Shown: positions 7,778 to 16,454 of the stretch, in pieces | Position numbering within the stretch: position 1 is the stretch's first letter | Layout of the letters: each line of letters opens with the position of its first letter | Assembly (NCBI GenBank): GCA_964221845.1 | Contig: CAXPZW010000011.1 | Span: forward strand, 186,001-250,000 | Direction: 5' to 3' | DNA length: 64,000 nucleotides | Source: CAXPZW01 sp964221845 | GTDB taxonomy: Bacteria > Bacteroidota > Bacteroidia > Flavobacteriales_D > Sanyastnellaceae | Notes under the pieces: model-generated | What the model saw: the letters and a program-made list of their open reading frames with translations, nothing else | What the model was told of the DNA's origin: nothing | The model's database searches: none | Translations under genes and position numbers: made by a program

Positions 7778-9958
7778 ATGCTTGTCATGCGCAAACTGCT
7801 GACCCTCGCGGCCTTGGCCGCAACCTTAGGCACCGCTGCCCAAACCGACATCCTCGATGCCCGCACCAACTACAGCATTGGTGATGTGGTCACTGTAACC
7901 GGCGTCATCACCTCAGGTGAGAGCTTCGGCTCGGTGCGTTACCTCCAAGACGAAACCGCGGGCATCGCCCTGTACCCGGGCACTACTTGGGACGGCGTTA
8001 CCCCCGAACCCGGTGACGAGGTCACCATCACCGGTGAAATCACCGAGTTCAACGGACTGCTCGAAATCGGCCCGAACATTTCCTCAACCGTGGTCAACTC
8101 CAGCGGCAACATGCTGCCCGAGCACCAACTGATTACCCCTGGAGCCATGAATGAGTCCTTGGAATCTGAGCGTGCAGTTATAGAAGGCTGCACGTTTGAC
8201 GCTGCGGGCAACGAGTTCTCAGGCAACACTTCGTACACCTTCTCCAACGGCACCGAAACCGGCGAGATCTATGTGCGCAGCGGCAATTTCTTGGTCGGCG
8301 AAACGATTCCTTTTGGCGCCCAGGACCTGTTTGGCATCGTGTCGCAGTTCTCCTTCACCGGGGACGACGGATACCAATTGCTCATCGAGGACCTCTCGGG
8401 TATCGTGTCGGCCTCGCCCATCAACATCATCACCCCCATTGGCCAAGACATGGTGACCACTTCGAGCTTTGAGCTCACCTGGAGCACCGATGTGGACGGC
8501 GATTCGTTTGTGGAGTACGGCACCAGCCCCGACGCACTCGACGACGAGCTTTACAGCGGCGACCTCACCACCGACCACAGCCTCTCGCTCGAAGGACTGG
8601 ATCCGGCCACCGTGTACTACGCCCGCGTAACTTCAACCAACGTGGACGGCAGCGCCCAATCGAACGTGATTCCATTCATCACCCGCTCCAACTCATCGGG
8701 TGAGATCATCGCGTACTTCACCGGTCCTGTCGAGACTTCAGTGGCCACCATCCAAGAGGCCGTCTCCGTCGGTGCGGACATGAACGACACCATTGCGGCC
8801 TACATCACTCGTGCCACCGAGACCTTGGACATTGCGGTCTACAACATCAACGACCAAACCATCGTCAACGCCATCAACCAGGCGCACGACAACGGAGTGG
8901 CCATTCGCTACTTGGCCCACGGCCCCAACCTCAACTCGGGCATGGAGCAGTTCAACGACGACATCGAAACCTTCGAACGTCCGGACGATACCGGCTCTGG
9001 CATGCACAACAAATTTGTGGTGATCGACCGCGAGCTGGCGGACAAGGCTTTTGTCCTGACCGGTTCAACCAACTTCACCACCGGTTCTTTCACCGAGGAC
9101 CTCAACAACCTGATCATCTTCCAAGAGCAGTCCATGGCACGTGGATTCACCCTGGAGTTTGAAGAGATGTGGGGCACTTCTGAACTGGCGGCCGACGCCG
9201 CCAACGCCAAATTCGGCGACGCCAAGTCGTTCAACACCCCGGTGCAGTACTTCAGCGGCGACGCACCTGTGGAGGTCTACTTCTCGCCCACCGACAACAC
9301 CACCTTTGCCATTGAGCAGGCCATCCTGTCCACCGACGACGAGGCCAACTTTGCCACACTCGCCTTCACCCGCGACGACCTGCGCGACGCGATGATTGCC
9401 GTGCAAGAAGACTTCTTCACCTTCGCCCGCGGGGTCATTGAGCAAACCGGCGGTACCGGCGCCGAATACGACAACTTGGTGGCAGCCGGCGTGGATGTGT
9501 TGGATCACTTGACCATCTCTGGACAAATGCACCACAAATACGCCATCATCGATGCCGGAGACGCTTCGGCCGACCCATTGGTGTTGACCGGCTCGCACAA
9601 CTGGTCCAATTCAGCCGAGAACATCAACGACGAGAACACCGTGGTGGTGCATGACGCCAACATTGCCAACCAGTACTTCCAGGAATTCACCGCTATCGTG
9701 GATGCCGGCGACTTTGTGTTTGAGCAGAGTGCTCCTGCGTTGGAGGTGTACCCCAACCCGACCAGCGACGTGCTGCGCATCAACGGCGTAGAAGGCAGTG
9801 CCACCGTACAAGTGGTAGATGCTGCAGGCCGCGTAGTAGTAGAAACCGTTTGGAATGCTGGGCAAGAGGTAGACGTGCGTCTGCTGCCCCAAGGCGCCTA
9901 CACCTTCACCCTCCAGCAGGCGGGGCAAGTGTGGTCAGCGGCCTTCATCAAGCGCTAA
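7778..9958 (+). CDS. Secreted OB-fold / phospholipase-D-like protein with T9SS type A sorting domain
   Basis: A 726-residue protein; a second ATG at 7787 gives the tidier signal peptide (MRKLLTLAALAATLGTAAQ). Residues about 25-105 look like an OB-fold nucleic-acid-binding domain of the DUF5689/YhcR kind (GDVVTVTGVITSG, GDEVTITGEITEFNGLLEI). A fibronectin-III-like domain follows (about 215-310). Two PLD catalytic motifs come next: HNKFVVID at about residue 410 and HHKYAIID at about 585, each HxK(x)4D followed by LTGS(T/H)N. PNPTSDVLRINGVEG to FIKR is a type A sorting domain. PLD-family enzymes cleave phosphodiesters by a His-phosphoenzyme; with an OB fold, a secreted nuclease is the favoured reading, a phospholipase the alternative. 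It starts 1 bp after the receptor stop. Confidence 0.85.
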   Translation: MLVMRKLLTLAALAATLGTAAQTDILDARTNYSIGDVVTVTGVITSGESFGSVRYLQDETAGIALYPGTTWDGVTPEPGDEVTITGEITEFNGLLEIGPNISSTVVNSSGNMLPEHQLITPGAMNESLESERAVIEGCTFDAAGNEFSGNTSYTFSNGTETGEIYVRSGNFLVGETIPFGAQDLFGIVSQFSFTGDDGYQLLIEDLSGIVSASPINIITPIGQDMVTTSSFELTWSTDVDGDSFVEYGTSPDALDDELYSGDLTTDHSLSLEGLDPATVYYARVTSTNVDGSAQSNVIPFITRSNSSGEIIAYFTGPVETSVATIQEAVSVGADMNDTIAAYITRATETLDIAVYNINDQTIVNAINQAHDNGVAIRYLAHGPNLNSGMEQFNDDIETFERPDDTGSGMHNKFVVIDRELADKAFVLTGSTNFTTGSFTEDLNNLIIFQEQSMARGFTLEFEEMWGTSELAADAANAKFGDAKSFNTPVQYFSGDAPVEVYFSPTDNTTFAIEQAILSTDDEANFATLAFTRDDLRDAMIAVQEDFFTFARGVIEQTGGTGAEYDNLVAAGVDVLDHLTISGQMHHKYAIIDAGDASADPLVLTGSHNWSNSAENINDENTVVVHDANIANQYFQEFTAIVDAGDFVFEQSAPALEVYPNPTSDVLRINGVEGSATVQVVDAAGRVVVETVWNAGQEVDVRLLPQGAYTFTLQQAGQVWSAAFIKR

Positions 9959-9960
9959 CA

Positions 9961-10140
9961 TCAGTTTGAAGCCAGCACGGTGAACTCCGTGCGGCGATTC
10001 TCTTCGTGGACCCGGTCTGGGCAGCTGGTGCCGTTTTGACATCCGTTGCGCAGCCGGGTCTCGCCGTATCCGCGCCGTTGCTAGCGCGTACAGTGAATAC
10101 CGCGCGCAATCAGGCAATCTGCCGCAGCGCGTGTTCTGAC
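9961..10140 (-). pseudogene. Remnant of an OmpA-family C-terminal domain with an in-frame stop
   Basis: Reading the minus strand from 10140 gives VRTRAAADCLIARGIHCTR, stop (TAG at 10081-10083), then in the same frame QRRGYGETRLRNGCQN and HEENRRTEFTVLASN, stop (9961-9963). The pattern RA-AAxxLIARGI ... GYGE ... EENRRTEF is the end of the OmpA peptidoglycan-binding domain. The intact PorE-like gene at the other end of the window shows the same layout (GYGELYLMN, EHERNRRVEF). Only about 59 residues remain and nothing upstream belongs to it, since gldH ends at 10142. It is therefore a 3' relic left by deletion, with one nonsense mutation. Confidence 0.75.
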
Positions 10141-10141
10141 A

Positions 10142-10618
10142 CTATTCCACCGGCACCAAGCGGAAGCCCACGTCGTAAATGCCCGCGAGCTTATCGGTGC
10201 GCATGGCCTGTTGGATGGAGATTGAGTAGTCCCCCGCGAGCGGGAAGGCCTTTTTGCTCTTGGCACCCCAGCGAATGCGGTTATAATAGCGGCTTCCGGT
10301 GCCCGAACCGTACCAGCGTCCCTGCGGATCAGCCAGCATGCATTCTACCGTGTCCAACGAGTGCTTGCCGTTGGGGAATTCCAGGTCCACAAACAGGAAG
10401 ATGTTGCTGAAGGGGTATTCCTCTCCGTTGCGCAGGGTGATGTAGAAATCGTACAAGCGCACCGTGTCTTGGGTGTCAAAATCAAACGTCACCGGTTCGC
10501 CGGAGGCCCAGTAGCCGCTGGGGATCTCGGTGGTGCCGTCAAACACCGCGTCGTCCGAGCAGCTCCAGAGCAGGCTGCAGCCCAGCAATGCGCCGAGGCA
10601 CCACACCAACCGACTCAT
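10142..10618 (-). CDS. gldH: Gliding-motility lipoprotein GldH
   Basis: A 158-residue lipoprotein: N-terminus MSRLVWCLGALLGCSLLWSC with Cys20 as the lipidation site. The body matches GldH: NGEEYPFSNIFLFVDLEFPN, then DTVECMLADPQGRWYGSGTG and a C-terminal GIYDVGFRL. GldH is one of the Gld lipoproteins required for gliding in Flavobacterium; its biochemical role is not settled, and it also occurs in non-gliding relatives. The start codon overlaps the ricT stop by 4 bp (ATGA), and the ricT-gldH order is common in Flavobacteriia. Its 3' end abuts the OmpA relic. Confidence 0.88.
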   Translation of the reverse strand: MSRLVWCLGALLGCSLLWSCSDDAVFDGTTEIPSGYWASGEPVTFDFDTQDTVRLYDFYITLRNGEEYPFSNIFLFVDLEFPNGKHSLDTVECMLADPQGRWYGSGTGSRYYNRIRWGAKSKKAFPLAGDYSISIQQAMRTDKLAGIYDVGFRLVPVE

Positions 10619-11955
10619 GATTTGGCTTCGGGTTTGGAGCCGCCACCGCCGCTGCTGTTGCCGCCTTTGCCACGCCCACGTCCACGTCCGCGGTTGCCGC
10701 CGGAATTGCCTTCGCCCTTGGGCGTGTTGCCGCCGGATTTACGCTGGCCGCCGCCTTTGTTTTGGCCGCCCTTGTTTTGGGTGCCTTTGGCGCCGCCGCC
10801 TCCGCTGTTTCCGCTGCCGCCTCGGCGCGATTTGCCTCCGCTGCGTCCACGACGTCGGCTCGGCTTTTTCTTGTCAAAACGGGTGAGGTCGTCTTGGCCC
10901 ACTACGTTGGCGTAATCGGGCTCTTCCACCACCAGCAAGTGCGCGTCTTGGAAATCTTCCAGGGCGTCAGGCACTTCGCCGTTTTTGTTCATCTCCAGGA
11001 TTTCCTTCACGCGTTCCACGTCCAACGGCACGGGCGAACCCCCGATTTGGTCGGCGTAGATGAAGTACATCACACGTTTGAAAATGTCGGTCTTGAAGTG
11101 GAAGGCGCGGCCTTTGCCGGTCTTGAGTTTGGTGTTGGGTGAAGGGAATTCTTTGATGCCTTCCAAGTATTGGTCCAGCTCATAGTTGAGGCAGCACTTG
11201 AGCTTGCCGCATTGCCCGGCCAGTTTGGTGGGGTTGAGTGCCAGTTGCTGGTAACGCGCCGCAGAGGTGGACACCGAACGGAAGTCGGTCAACCACGTGC
11301 TGCAACACAGCTCGCGCCCGCACGACCCAATGCCGCCCAAACGGCCCGCCTCTTGGCGCATCCCGATTTGACGCATCTCGATGCGCACCTTGAAGGCGTC
11401 GGCGAGTTTGCGGATGAGTTCGCGGAAGTCCACACGCCCTTCGGCGGTGTAATAGAAGGTGGCCTTGGCGTTGTCGCCTTGGTATTCGACGTCGGAGATT
11501 TTCATCTCCAAGCCCAAATCACGTGCAAGCACACGTGCTTGGAGCATGGTGTCTGCTTCGGACTGACGCGCGGTTTGCCAGCGTTCGATGTCTTCTTCGG
11601 TGGCTTTGCGCTTGATCTTTTTGATCTCGTGGTTGTCCTTGACGTTTCGGCGTTGTAACTGGATGCGTACGAGTTCTCCGGTGAGGGAAACCACGCCCAC
11701 ATCTGTTCCCGGATCGGCGTTTACACAGACCACATCGCCCACTTGGAGTTCCAATTCGGGGGAGGTGCGGTAAAATCCTTTGCGACTATTCTTGAAGCGA
11801 ACTTCAATGACGTCGAATGGCTTTTGGCCCAGGGGCAATTCCATGCCGGCCAGCCAATCGAATACTTCCAGTTTGTTACAGCCGCTTACGCCACAATTGC
11901 CGTTGTTTTTACAACCGGCAGGAGTGCCTCCTGAGGCACAGTTGCTACATCCCAT
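10615..11955 (-). CDS. ricT: PSP1-domain regulatory protein RicT (YaaT family) with long basic Gly-rich tail
   Basis: A 446-residue PSP1/RicT protein. The N-terminus is Cys-rich (MGCSNCASGG, then NGNCGVSGCNK), as in Bacteroidota RicT. The PSP1 core runs to about residue 340 (VDFRELIRKLADAFKVRIEM, GSCGRELCCSTW, CGKLKCCLNYEL). The cysteines GRELCCS and KLKCCLN fit the iron-sulfur cluster ligands known for the B. subtilis RicAFT complex, which promotes mRNA maturation. The last ~95 residues are Arg/Lys/Gly/Ser low complexity, RGG-like, suggesting RNA binding (inference). It heads the ricT-gldH pair, with a -7 box upstream. Confidence 0.88.
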   Translation of the reverse strand: MGCSNCASGGTPAGCKNNGNCGVSGCNKLEVFDWLAGMELPLGQKPFDVIEVRFKNSRKGFYRTSPELELQVGDVVCVNADPGTDVGVVSLTGELVRIQLQRRNVKDNHEIKKIKRKATEEDIERWQTARQSEADTMLQARVLARDLGLEMKISDVEYQGDNAKATFYYTAEGRVDFRELIRKLADAFKVRIEMRQIGMRQEAGRLGGIGSCGRELCCSTWLTDFRSVSTSAARYQQLALNPTKLAGQCGKLKCCLNYELDQYLEGIKEFPSPNTKLKTGKGRAFHFKTDIFKRVMYFIYADQIGGSPVPLDVERVKEILEMNKNGEVPDALEDFQDAHLLVVEEPDYANVVGQDDLTRFDKKKPSRRRGRSGGKSRRGGSGNSGGGGAKGTQNKGGQNKGGGQRKSGGNTPKGEGNSGGNRGRGRGRGKGGNSSGGGGSKPEAKS

Positions 11956-11978
11956 GGTTGGCTGTTGAGGGGTTCTTA

Positions 11979-11986
11979 CAAATGTA
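11979..11986 (-). promoter_or_regulatory. Bacteroidota -7 promoter box for ricT
   Basis: TACATTTG on the minus strand fits TAnnTTTG exactly and sits 24 bp before the ricT ATG, in the 53-bp gap after holB. No matching -33 TTG is visible. Confidence 0.5.
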
Positions 11987-12008
11987 ACAAACGCACCCCC
12001 GGCTCGGA

Positions 12009-13133
12009 TTATGCGTGCAGCAACTTGTTCACTTGGAGTGACAAATCAAGCAAGGTCAACTTGGCGTAGGTGTTGCGGCCCACATCGTAGTGCGCACGTT
12101 CAATCTGCTCGGTGAGCTCGATGACGTTTTTGTCGTTAATGAAGGGAGCAAAACGCTGCGCAAAGGCGCGTTCAGCGCGGGTGAAGCGCGAGAGTTGGTC
12201 GCCGGCGTAATTCATCACAATGCACTGGCGGACCATATGCAGGGCGTATTCCAGAAATTCCTTGATGGTTTCGCGGCCGTCGCTGTGCAGGGCGTCCGAG
12301 AAGGTGACCAGCTGGGCCACGTCCAATTGGTAGCATTTGCGCATCCAATCCATGAAACGCTCGCTCATGGGGTTTTCGCTGGAGAGCTTGGCCAGGGTGT
12401 AGGCCTTGAAGTAGTTCCCGTCCGAAACGTTGGCAATCTCTTCGGCCATTTCTGGTTTGGCTACACCCAAGTGGGTGATCACCGCGCTGGCCATGGCCTC
12501 GTCGCTCAGGGCGGGCACTTTGGTCATTTGGGTGCGCGACAGGATGGTGGAAATGACCTGTTCGGGTTGGTGCGAGACGAGCAAAAAGAGGCTGTTGGGA
12601 GGCGGCTCCTCGATGGTCTTGAGCAGCTTGTTGGCGCACGCAATGTTCATCAGTTCAGGCATCCAGAGGATCAAAAACTTGAACCCACCCTCATAGCTGG
12701 TCAGCGAAAACTTGTGGACGATTTTCTCGGCCTCTGCCACTCCGATGGTCAGCTGCTTGTTTTCGGAGTTGAGCTGCTGTTGCCAATGTCCAAAATCGAA
12801 GTAGCCAAACTCGGTGACCATTCTGCGCCACTCTTCAAGGTAGTCCTCGCTGGTGGCGGTTTTGTTGTTCTTGCGCGAGAGGTGGGGGAAGGAAAAATGC
12901 AAGTCCGGGTGCTGCAGCGAGTTGAACTTCTTGCACGTGGGGCACATGCCGCAGCTGTCAGTGTCGGTGCGGTTGGGGCACGACAGGTAGCGTGCAAATG
13001 CCAAGGCCAACCCGAAGTTTCCGCTGCCGTGTGGCCCGTGGAAGAGCTGTGCATGGCTGATGCGGTTTTCCTGGGCGCTTTGGATCAAACGCGCTTTGAT
13101 GTTGTCGTGGCCTATGACGTCGCGAAACAGCAT
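12009..13133 (-). CDS. holB: DNA polymerase III delta' (clamp-loader) subunit
   Basis: A 374-residue AAA+ clamp-loader subunit: MLFRDVIGHDNIKARLI at the start, then HAQLFHGPHGSGNFGLA in the Walker A position. The P-loop reads GPHGSGNF, without the classical GK(T/S), as expected for delta', which does not hydrolyse ATP. A four-cysteine zinc module follows (CPNRTDTDSCGMCPTCKKF). LLKTIEEPPPNSLFLLVSHQ and TILSRTQ are the sensor-1 region; the SRC arginine-finger motif is replaced by SRTQ. Loads the beta clamp together with gamma/tau and delta. It follows the TonB receptor gene by 24 bp and is followed by ricT. Confidence 0.9.
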   Translation of the reverse strand: MLFRDVIGHDNIKARLIQSAQENRISHAQLFHGPHGSGNFGLALAFARYLSCPNRTDTDSCGMCPTCKKFNSLQHPDLHFSFPHLSRKNNKTATSEDYLEEWRRMVTEFGYFDFGHWQQQLNSENKQLTIGVAEAEKIVHKFSLTSYEGGFKFLILWMPELMNIACANKLLKTIEEPPPNSLFLLVSHQPEQVISTILSRTQMTKVPALSDEAMASAVITHLGVAKPEMAEEIANVSDGNYFKAYTLAKLSSENPMSERFMDWMRKCYQLDVAQLVTFSDALHSDGRETIKEFLEYALHMVRQCIVMNYAGDQLSRFTRAERAFAQRFAPFINDKNVIELTEQIERAHYDVGRNTYAKLTLLDLSLQVNKLLHA

Positions 13134-13157
13134 GCTGCGAAAGTAGGCAAAGGCCGG

Positions 13158-15575
13158 TCAGAACGCTGCACGCAGCCCCAGGATGAGGTTGCGTCCCGGC
13201 GCTGAGATGCCCGAAGCAAAGGTGCGGTAGTGCACATCTAAGATGTTCTCCAGGCCAAACTGTGCTTGCAAGGTGCGGCTGATGAAGTAGGTGGCGTTCA
13301 GGTTGAGGGTCCACCATGCGGGCACCCCATCTGCGAGTGCTGCATCCGCGTTGTCGGTGCCTCCGGGGGCGTAGCGGTCGATGGACTTGGCGCCGTTGTA
13401 CAACACCGACAGCTCACCCATAAACCCGTCGTAGTTGTAGTTGAGCCCGGCCGAGGCAAACACCGGTGGGATGTGCGCGAGCGGTACGTTGGACTCGGTC
13501 TCTTGGCCGTAGGTAAAGTTGTAACGGGCGTAACAGTTCCAGCGGTCGGTGAGCTCTGCGCTGAACCCGGCAAAATAGCCGTACACCTGCGCTTGAGAGG
13601 CGTTTTGGTTGGTTTGGATGCGCGCCACGGTGCCTTCCACTTCAATGGAGTCTTGGCCGTTCAGGGTGGTGTTGCGGGCTACGATGGCATCGCGTAGCAG
13701 AGTGTAAAAGCCGGTCAGGGCAATTTGTGCACGGCCGCCCAGGAGTGATTTTTCCAAGGTCAGCTCCCCGTTGTAAGCGTACTCCGGACCGAGCTGGTCG
13801 GTAGGGATGAGGGCAAAGCCGTCGTTCTCGCGCACCTTGCCCACGTCGTCCACGTTGGGCAAGCGGAAGGCGTTGCCCACCACGGCGGCCACCTTCCAGG
13901 TTTTGGCCGGGCGGTAGATCAACCCCAGGCTTCCGGTGAGTGCGCTGCGGCTCAGGTTGACCGCGTCAAACGGCAAGGTGTAAAAGGGGTTCTCATCAAA
14001 GGCCGCGCGCAGGCGTCCCACGGTGTAGCGTGCGCCGGCCTTGAGGTCGGCCTTTTCGCCGAGGCTGCGTTTGAGTCCAAAATAGGCTGCCGCTGAGCTC
14101 AGGCTGCTGCCGCCGTTGGGGTAGCGGGTGGCCACCTCGCCTTGCTCGCGCGAGCCCAAGATTTCGCTCCACGCGGTGCTGGTCACATCGTTGTGCACCA
14201 GCTCAGCGCCGTAGTTGAAGTGCGTCTGCGAACCCAGGTTGCGTTCAAAGTCGGCGTTGAGGCTGTACACCCATACGTCTTCGTCTTGGACCTCGCGTGC
14301 GGTGTGGCCAAAGCGGCGCTTGATACGGGTTTCGTCGATGCGCTGGTAGGCCCCGGTGATGATGGCCGAGTTGTACAGCGTCGTGGTGTCGGTGATCACA
14401 CTCTGCAGCGAGAAGAACACGCGTTGCTGCGGGCCGTAGTACCACTCTGCCCAGCGCGGCACGCCATCGCGGATGTCGCTGAGTTGGTCGTAGCGCGGGA
14501 TGTTGGAGGAGGTGCTGTACTGGAAATTGGCCTTCCAGCTCACCGTGTTGCTGGCGCGCAGCAGGATTTTTTGGGTGAAGTCCAGTTGGTCGTACCCAGT
14601 GCCCACCTGGAGCTCGGGATCTTCGTTTTCCACGATTACATCGCTCTGGGATTCAAGGTCGTAGGCCGCATACACCGGGAGCAGCCCCCACGTTTCGTCG
14701 CCGTGGCGGCGGTTGGAACCCATGCGCAAATCGCCGTACTCGCTGCGGGTAACCGAGGTCAAAAAACCCAAACGTTCGTAGCCCACCGCCACATCGGCGT
14801 GGAAGGTTTTTTCTTGGTTGGCCGAGGAGATGCGCGCCAGCAAATTGCCGGTGGCTTCGTTTGAACCGCGCTGCTCGCCCAAGAGCGGATCACGTGTGCG
14901 GTAGTGCACCACCCCACCCAAGGCATCCGAGCCATACGCCACAGAACTCGGCCCAAACACCACCTCGACCTGTTTGAGAATCAACGGGTCTACTGTGATG
15001 GCATTCTGCAAGTGCCCCGAACGGTAAATGGCGTTGTTCATGCGCACCCCATCCACCACAAGCAACACCTTATTGGCTTCAAACCCGCGTAGCACTGGGC
15101 TGCCGCCGCCCATTTGCGACTTCTGGACAAACACGTTACCACCTTGGCTGAGCACGTCGGCGCTGGTTTGGGGGTTCTTCAAGCGGATGGATCCCGCATC
15201 GATGACGTCGATTTTGTTGGGCAGCTCGCTGAGGCGTTCGCTGCGGCCGTAAACGGTGATTTCAGGCCCGCCGTCGAAGGTCATGATTTCCACCGCCAGG
15301 TAAATGTCGCGGCCGTCCACCTGCCCCGGCAGCACAAAGGCACCGCGGTGGCGGAACTCGTCGATGTACAAGGTGTCGGTGGGCAAGTAGTTGGTGGGGA
15401 CCAGCTTGCCGTTGTAGTCTGAAACATTGATGGTGCCGTTGCGCAAGTTGGTGGCCACCGCGCCGTGCACCGGTTCGTGGGTTTGTTGGTCCAAAAGCAC
15501 AATGTGCTGTGCAGCAAGTGCTTGAGAAAACATTACGGCCCACATGAGCAGGCGCGCAGCACGGAGGTTAGGCAT
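13158..15575 (-). CDS. TonB-dependent receptor, heme/transferrin-receptor-like
   Basis: An 805-residue receptor. The ATG at 15575 (MPNLRAARLLMWAVMFSQALA) is preferred because it gives a direct signal peptide; it overlaps the recO stop by 8 bp. A short carboxypeptidase-regulatory-like domain (HIVLLDQQTHEPVHGAVATN) precedes the plug (NVFVQKSQMGGGSPVLRGFE, then VDGVRMNNAIYRSGH, GPSSVAYGSDALGGVVHYRT). The plug wording resembles receptors for heme, hemoglobin or transferrin iron. The barrel ends LILGLRAAF, a Phe-terminated assembly signal. Substrate is inferred only from the plug. A BtuB-like vitamin B12 receptor is a less likely alternative. Confidence 0.85.
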   Translation of the reverse strand: MPNLRAARLLMWAVMFSQALAAQHIVLLDQQTHEPVHGAVATNLRNGTINVSDYNGKLVPTNYLPTDTLYIDEFRHRGAFVLPGQVDGRDIYLAVEIMTFDGGPEITVYGRSERLSELPNKIDVIDAGSIRLKNPQTSADVLSQGGNVFVQKSQMGGGSPVLRGFEANKVLLVVDGVRMNNAIYRSGHLQNAITVDPLILKQVEVVFGPSSVAYGSDALGGVVHYRTRDPLLGEQRGSNEATGNLLARISSANQEKTFHADVAVGYERLGFLTSVTRSEYGDLRMGSNRRHGDETWGLLPVYAAYDLESQSDVIVENEDPELQVGTGYDQLDFTQKILLRASNTVSWKANFQYSTSSNIPRYDQLSDIRDGVPRWAEWYYGPQQRVFFSLQSVITDTTTLYNSAIITGAYQRIDETRIKRRFGHTAREVQDEDVWVYSLNADFERNLGSQTHFNYGAELVHNDVTSTAWSEILGSREQGEVATRYPNGGSSLSSAAAYFGLKRSLGEKADLKAGARYTVGRLRAAFDENPFYTLPFDAVNLSRSALTGSLGLIYRPAKTWKVAAVVGNAFRLPNVDDVGKVRENDGFALIPTDQLGPEYAYNGELTLEKSLLGGRAQIALTGFYTLLRDAIVARNTTLNGQDSIEVEGTVARIQTNQNASQAQVYGYFAGFSAELTDRWNCYARYNFTYGQETESNVPLAHIPPVFASAGLNYNYDGFMGELSVLYNGAKSIDRYAPGGTDNADAALADGVPAWWTLNLNATYFISRTLQAQFGLENILDVHYRTFASGISAPGRNLILGLRAAF

Positions 15576-16290
15576 CAAATATCGATTCGAAAACGTCACG
15601 CGAATTTAGCTTATTCAGACCCGGGTAACGGATTTGGTAATACTCAATGAGCCGATCCAGCATTTCACTGCGCAGTTGGCGCGACACGTTGAGTGCCTGG
15701 GCTTCTGCAAAATTCATGCCCGAGAGCGCTTGAAAAAGCCGGGTCTGTTCCGGCGTGGTGTGATAAGGGTGCCCGGGGCGAATGGCCACAAAGCGTCCGG
15801 TTTCCAAATCGAGGTAGGTGGCTGCGTGCAGCGGGTCTTGCTGGGGCTGGATGCCGTAAAAGCGCGTGAGGTCCACCAGGATTTTCAGATGCAGGTTGGC
15901 GGGGAAGGCGGCCTGCTCCAGGTGCAAGATGGCTTGCCAGAGGTAGTCAAACAGCGGACCGTTGGTGTAGTGTTGCTCAAAGGTGCGGTACAGGAACTCT
16001 CCCAGGAACAGGGCCAAGGACGTCTTGACAATGTCGGTTTGGATGGACCCGGTGACGGCCGCGCGTCGGATGGCATGTACCCGTTGCAGGTCACGTTGGG
16101 TTTGGATGCGGTAGTCGGCTTCCAACAATGAGAGTGGTTGCAACATCTGTCGCTTGGACGACCGCTTGGTGCTCAGCCCGCGCACCATAAAGGACTGATA
16201 CCCGTGCAAACGCGTGAAGAAATGGGCCACCGCAGCATTGTCACCGTAGCGAACCCAATGAATGGCAATGGCTTCCGAGGTCAGGATCAT
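15568..16290 (-). CDS. recO: DNA repair protein RecO
   Basis: A 240-residue RecO. ATG at 16290 (MILTSEAIAIHWVRYGDNAA) starts the N-terminal OB-fold. The Bacteroidota RecO signature follows: FTRLHGYQSFMVRGLSTK, then MLQPLSLLEADY. The C-terminal helical domain has ILVDLTRFYGIQPQQ. RecO loads RecA onto SSB-coated DNA with RecR. The zinc-ribbon cysteines of proteobacterial RecO are absent, which is normal in this phylum. An upstream extension to 16335 is open but looks non-coding. Followed by the TonB receptor with an 8-bp overlap. Confidence 0.85.
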   Translation of the reverse strand: MILTSEAIAIHWVRYGDNAAVAHFFTRLHGYQSFMVRGLSTKRSSKRQMLQPLSLLEADYRIQTQRDLQRVHAIRRAAVTGSIQTDIVKTSLALFLGEFLYRTFEQHYTNGPLFDYLWQAILHLEQAAFPANLHLKILVDLTRFYGIQPQQDPLHAATYLDLETGRFVAIRPGHPYHTTPEQTRLFQALSGMNFAEAQALNVSRQLRSEMLDRLIEYYQIRYPGLNKLNSRDVFESIFDA

Positions 16291-16420
16291 GGCGAGGGGA
16301 CAACACGTTGGGTACACGGCCGGCTGGCCACACAAATACGCAGGAATCCAAGATGGGTGATGGTATGCATGCCTACTAAAATCAACAGCAAAGCCTTGAA
16401 AAACAAGGGTTTTGGCCGAG

Positions 16421-16450
16421 TTGCTTGGTGTGGGGGAGTTGTTATATTTG
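16421..16450 (+). promoter_or_regulatory. Strong Bacteroidota-type promoter
   Basis: TTG at 16421-16423, a 19-bp spacer, then TATATTTG at 16443-16450. This fits the known Bacteroidota consensus TTG-N19/20-TAnnTTTG in both boxes and spacing, the best match seen in the window. Transcription should begin near 16455. Confidence 0.6.
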
Positions 16451-16454
16451 TGAT

